This document shows positions 4,579 to 6,423 of a stretch of DNA of 6,423 nt, in pieces. Below the pieces are notes generated by a model. The model was not told the DNA's origin, made no database searches, and was given only the letters and a program-made list of their open reading frames with translations. A program made the translations under genes and the position numbers. Each line of letters begins with the position of its first letter. The first letter of the stretch is position 1. Source of the DNA: Nitrospinae bacterium AH_259_B05_G02_I21 (lineage in GTDB: Bacteria > JADFOP01); contig JALLOF010000062.1 of the NCBI GenBank assembly GCA_027717595.1, forward strand, positions 1 to 6,423. The letters are read 5' to 3'.

Positions 4579-5250
4579 ATGAGTCATTCCTCCGGCCGCT
4601 TGCCACTCATGCTGCATGCCTTCCGCCTGTTGGCCACCCTGGCGGTGGGGTGCGTGTTTCGCTTCCGAAGGCTGACGAGGCGTCGGCTCTTCCGGGCCGC
4701 GATGGCCGCCCTCTTCGGCCGTTTGGCACCCCGCTACGATGCGATGTGGGAGCGGATGCCCGGAGGCTTGGAGACCTACACCGCCCCGTTGCGCCAGGCG
4801 TTAAGCGACTCCCTCATCGGCCAGCCGCCGGGGCTGGTGCTCGATGTGGGCTGCGGGACCGCCGTCGCGTCCCGGGCGGTGGCGGAGCGCTTCGCTGGGG
4901 TGTCCATCGTCGGGCTCGACCTGGCGCCCGCGATGCTTCACCAGGCTCGCCTCGTTTGGGCCGACCGCCGGCCGGCGCTGGTCTGCGTGGCGGGCGATGG
5001 CGCCTCGCCACCCTTTGCCCCCGGCAGCTTCGACCTAGTCGTAGTGATGAATGCCCCACCCGAGCCCGAAGCGGTCCGAGAGTTGCTCGCCCCGGGCGGC
5101 CGGGCCGTCTTCGCTTATTCGCTCCCCTACACGCCGATGGTCAGGCCCGCCATCCGGCGGCGGCTCGCCGAGGCGGGCTTCGCCCGGGCTTCCGTGCGCC
5201 CCTCAGGTCTCGGGGTCCTCGTCATCGCTCACCGCGACGAGGGGGGGTGA
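4579..5250 (+). CDS. Class I SAM-dependent methyltransferase
   Basis: The 223-residue product has a Rossmann-type methyltransferase domain at about 45-215. F-G-R-L-A-P-R-Y-D (46-54) resembles the N-terminal helix of UbiE/type 11 methyltransferases. Motif I is L-V-L-D-V-G-C-G-T (87-94 and on). G-L-D-L-A (112-116) carries the acidic residue expected to hold the SAM ribose. A-G-D-G (138-141) should contact adenine, and F-D-L-V-V-V-M-N-A-P (151-160) and L-A-P-G-G-R (170-175) follow. It should transfer a methyl group from SAM to a small molecule. The substrate cannot be read from sequence, and a quinone or lipid is only a possibility. Residues 1-41 are an odd extension, hydrophobic at 12-28 and then very Arg-rich, which could tether it to the inner face of the membrane. 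GGAG lies 8 nt before the ATG. ATG at M42 is a later alternative start giving a minimal domain. Confidence 0.9.
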   Translation: MSHSSGRLPLMLHAFRLLATLAVGCVFRFRRLTRRRLFRAAMAALFGRLAPRYDAMWERMPGGLETYTAPLRQALSDSLIGQPPGLVLDVGCGTAVASRAVAERFAGVSIVGLDLAPAMLHQARLVWADRRPALVCVAGDGASPPFAPGSFDLVVVMNAPPEPEAVRELLAPGGRAVFAYSLPYTPMVRPAIRRRLAEAGFARASVRPSGLGVLVIAHRDEGG

Positions 5251-5259
5251 TCATCCCCC
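5243..5259 (+). other. G/C stem-loop overlapping the methyltransferase stop codon
   Basis: GGGGG (5243-5247) and CCCCC (5255-5259) can pair around TGATCAT, with the TGA stop in the loop. A seven-G run (5241-5247) forms the 5' arm. No U-tract follows, so it may slow ribosomes or protect the 3' end rather than terminate transcription. Confidence 0.4.
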
Positions 5260-5285
5260 TATGCGTCCCAGCCGGGCCGAGCCAG

Positions 5286-5300
5286 CCCGCCTGAGGCGGG
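5286..5300. repeat. GC-rich palindrome CCCGCC-TGA-GGCGGG, copy 2
   Basis: This 15-mer is identical to the one at 70-84. It lies 36 nt after the methyltransferase stop, inside a larger potential pairing (GCCGGGCC upstream, GGCC downstream). A role in 3'-end formation of the methyltransferase mRNA is possible, but the expected T-run is missing (AGACGGCCTG follows). Confidence 0.6.
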
Positions 5301-5319
5301 AGACGGCCTGATCGACCGA

Positions 5320-5393
5320 GGGGCAATTTCAGATGAAATATTAACTTTTAGGTCGGTTGGGCAAAGTTAAGACTTCCTGGGATAATCGTAACT
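5320..5393 (+). repeat. Degenerate direct repeat, copy A (upstream of the KLC-type TPR gene)
   Basis: This 74-nt segment aligns with 6309-6382 over its full length. Shared blocks in the same order are GGG-CAA, AATATTAACTTTT (5337-5349), AAAGT, CCT and GGATAATC with TNACT (to 5393). It contains a perfect inverted repeat TTAACTTT (5341-5348) / AAAGTTAA (5363-5370) around 14 nt. The GATAAT at 5381-5386 is -10-like but has no good -35. It marks the left edge of a lower-GC segment. Confidence 0.6.
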
Positions 5394-5405
5394 ACCAGAA
5401 ACTCG

Positions 5406-5434
5406 TTGCCCCCTTCAGTCTTAGAGTCTATAGT
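5406..5434 (+). promoter_or_regulatory. Putative promoter of the KLC-type TPR gene
   Basis: TTGCCC (5406-5411; four of six) and TATAGT (5429-5434; five of six) are separated by 17 bp. A start near 5441 would give a leader of about 65 nt. This fits better than the GATAAT in repeat A. Confidence 0.5.
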
Positions 5435-5468
5435 TTTCAATAACACATCTCTCCTAATCAAACTTTCG

Positions 5469-5510
5469 ATGAGGAAGAATCCCGGCTCTATGGGAGCAAG
5501 GTTGCCATGA
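5469..5510 (+). CDS. Possible 13-codon leader peptide overlapping the TPR start
   Basis: An ATG at 5469 (with a second in-frame ATG at 5490) opens a short frame reading MRKNPGSMGARLP. Its TGA (5508-5510) overlaps the TPR start as ATGA. That arrangement is typical of translational coupling. However, no clear Shine-Dalgarno precedes either ATG, and a chance frame this short is likely. Confidence 0.15.
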   Translation: MRKNPGSMGARLP

Positions 5511-6217
5511 GACGTAGCAAGCGCTGGGTATCGGTGAGCACCCTGACGATTACTCTGGTAGTTGTTGTGGGATTGTCCCTGTGCTCCATTACGTTGGCTC
5601 AGGAAAAGCCTTGGATGACGCTCAACCAGGAGGCCCACCAGCTATACCAGCAAGGGAAACATCAGGAAGGGGTCAAGGTCGCCAAAGAGGCATTGAGCGT
5701 TGCGGAGAAAATCTTTGGAACGGACAGCCCCGTTGCGGCCATAAGCCTGAACATCCTGGCGGAACTCTACCATCAGCAAGGTCAGTACGCCTTGGCGGAC
5801 CCGCTCTATAAGCGGTCGCTGGCAATCCGGGAGGAAACTTTGGGGCCGAACCATCGCCATGTGGCTGAGAGCCTCAACAACCTGGCGGCTCTCTACTACA
5901 ACCAGGGCCAGCACGCCTTGGCGGAGCCGCTCTATAAGCGGTCGCTGGCAATCCGGGAGGAAACTCTGGGACCGGACCACCCCGCTGTGGGCGTAAGCCT
6001 CAACAACCTGGGAAATCTCTATAGCAAGCAGGGCCAGTTTGACAAGGCCGAACCCCTATATAAGCGGTCGCTGGGCATAATGGAGAAGACTGTACCCAAC
6101 CATCCAAACGTCGCAGCCACGTTGGAGAATATGGCAGACCTCTACACGAAAACGGGCAGGGAAGACGAAGCGAAGAAACTGCTCGCCCGCGCCAAGCAGA
6201 TTCGGGCAAGCCAATAA
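5507..6217 (+). CDS. Secreted TPR protein of the kinesin-light-chain repeat type
   Basis: The 236-residue product has a signal peptide (M-R-R-S-K-R, hydrophobic core about 11-30, likely cut at T-L-A before Q32; Cys26 is not in a lipobox). Nearly all the rest is TPR of the 42-residue TPR_10/TPR_12 type: units at about 36-77, 78-119, 120-161, 162-202 and a shorter last one to 235. The consensus is L-N-N-L-A-x-L-Y-x-x-Q-G-Q-x-x-x-A-E-P-L-Y-K-R-S-L, then I-R-E-E-T-L-G-P-x-H-P. Such arrays are protein-binding scaffolds. No catalytic domain is attached, unlike many TPR_12 proteins joined to NB-ARC or CHAT modules. Being exported, it probably works in the periplasm or outside. GGGAG lies 10 nt and AAGG 5 nt upstream of the ATG. 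The gene lies within a lower-GC segment flanked by direct repeats, unlike its neighbours, which hints at a separate origin. Confidence 0.9.
   Translation: MRRSKRWVSVSTLTITLVVVVGLSLCSITLAQEKPWMTLNQEAHQLYQQGKHQEGVKVAKEALSVAEKIFGTDSPVAAISLNILAELYHQQGQYALADPLYKRSLAIREETLGPNHRHVAESLNNLAALYYNQGQHALAEPLYKRSLAIREETLGPDHPAVGVSLNNLGNLYSKQGQFDKAEPLYKRSLGIMEKTVPNHPNVAATLENMADLYTKTGREDEAKKLLARAKQIRASQ
5789..6103 (+). repeat. 126-bp coding repeats inside the TPR gene
   Basis: TATAAGCGGTCGCTGG recurs exactly at 5807, 5933 and 6059, a 126-nt (42-codon) period. Between the first two units, the stretches beginning at 5789 and 5915 differ at only one base over about 50 nt, although the flanking codons have diverged. 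The third unit is more diverged. This points to recent duplication or gene conversion within the array. Confidence 0.85.
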
Positions 6218-6229
6218 TTAAAATATTTG

Positions 6230-6251
6230 AACCGGAAAGGTTGTTTATTTT
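6230..6251 (+). terminator. Weak intrinsic terminator candidate after the TPR gene
   Basis: AACC (6230-6233) pairs with GGTT (6239-6242) around GGAAA, followed by GTTTATTTT (6243-6251). The position, 12 nt after the stop, and the U-rich tail fit termination. The four-pair stem is short for an intrinsic terminator. Confidence 0.35.
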
Positions 6252-6308
6252 CCAGACGTAAAGTGTCAATAATACGATGTAATCACCCCTCACGCCCCTC
6301 TGCCTCCA

Positions 6309-6382
6309 GGGACAAATTACCCCAGTAATATTAACTTTTCCCCTCTAAGCGAAAGTAACGATTACCTAGGATAATCATGACT
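6309..6382 (+). repeat. Degenerate direct repeat, copy B (downstream of the KLC-type TPR gene)
   Basis: This is the second 74-nt copy of the element at 5320-5393, offset by 989-990 bp. AATATTAACTTTT (6327-6339) and GGATAATC (6369-6376) are the best conserved blocks. The inner inverted repeat is decayed here (TTAACTTT against AAAGTAAC). Weak resemblance continues past its end (CTTAG, GTAG), suggesting that the right edge of the window enters the leader of another copy of the unit. Confidence 0.55.
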
Positions 6383-6393
6383 TTTTGATTATC
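6370..6393. other. Perfect 7-bp inverted repeat at the right edge
   Basis: GATAATC (6370-6376) and GATTATC (6387-6393) are perfect inverted repeats around 10 nt that include a T5 run, and TTCTTATC follows. It could be a stem-loop, a weak terminator or a protein site. The rest of 6218-6423 is AT-rich and carries no gene I can support. Confidence 0.35.
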
Positions 6394-6423
6394 TTCTTAT
6401 CACTTAGGCTTACCCTGTAGCAG

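Noticed and set aside
5320-5393. Repeat A/B as integron attC sites
   Set aside because: The TTAAC/GTTAA arms superficially recall attC ends, but the flanking bases do not fit RYYYAAC or GTTRRRY, and no integrase is visible.
1-6423. CRISPR array, tRNA, rRNA, transposase or toxin-antitoxin pair
   Set aside because: I looked for regular direct repeats with spacers, cloverleaf arms, DDE or HUH motifs and small overlapping gene pairs. None is present beyond the short repeats listed; the lipoprotein-PD40 overlap is not toxin-like.

Overview
The window is mostly GC-rich bacterial chromosome (one 60-base row inside the first TPR gene counts 46/60 G+C). Both ends of the right-hand third drop sharply (rows beside the second TPR gene count 24/60 and 25/60). 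Genes are short and compactly packed, with clear Shine-Dalgarno sequences. Several products are secreted: a lipoprotein, a PD40 propeller and two TPR proteins. The ferredoxin-NADP reductase is of a type I associate with Planctomycetes and other little-cultured Gram-negative phyla. This suggests an uncultured, free-living, high-GC Gram-negative-type bacterium, but the sequence does not settle the phylum.

Left part (1-442): the 5' end of a leftward gene leaves the window at position 1. It is followed by about 390 bases with no convincing gene but with several small repeats: a CCCGCC/GGCGGG palindrome, a 9-bp tandem repeat, and a roughly 10-bp GTGTCTAAAA repeat with a distant inverted copy. Positions 443-1766 hold a leftward two-gene unit, a small lipoprotein followed by an overlapping six-bladed PD40 (TolB-like) propeller. 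Its putative promoter is built into a 30-bp inverted repeat.

Middle (1767-5250): a divergent intergenic region separates that unit from a rightward pair, a secreted TPR protein with a C-terminal FxLYD-like beta domain, then a stand-alone macro domain protein. A leftward ferredoxin/flavodoxin-NADP reductase with a long charged insertion faces this pair tail to tail. Its leader of about 140 nt contains two inverted repeats. Divergent from it is a class I SAM-dependent methyltransferase with a good sigma70-type promoter.

Right part (5251-6423): a lower-GC island carries a secreted TPR protein of the kinesin-light-chain repeat type. Its 126-bp repeats look recently duplicated. The gene is flanked by two degenerate, equally long (74 nt) direct repeats about 990 bp apart. 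This suggests that the gene plus its upstream region is one unit of a tandem array or transferred module that continues past the right edge.

No rRNA, tRNA, CRISPR array, transposase or recognised defence or biosynthetic system is visible. The most notable points are the flanked TPR unit, the macro domain lacking the usual GDI aspartate, the reductase insertion and the palindromic divergent promoter.
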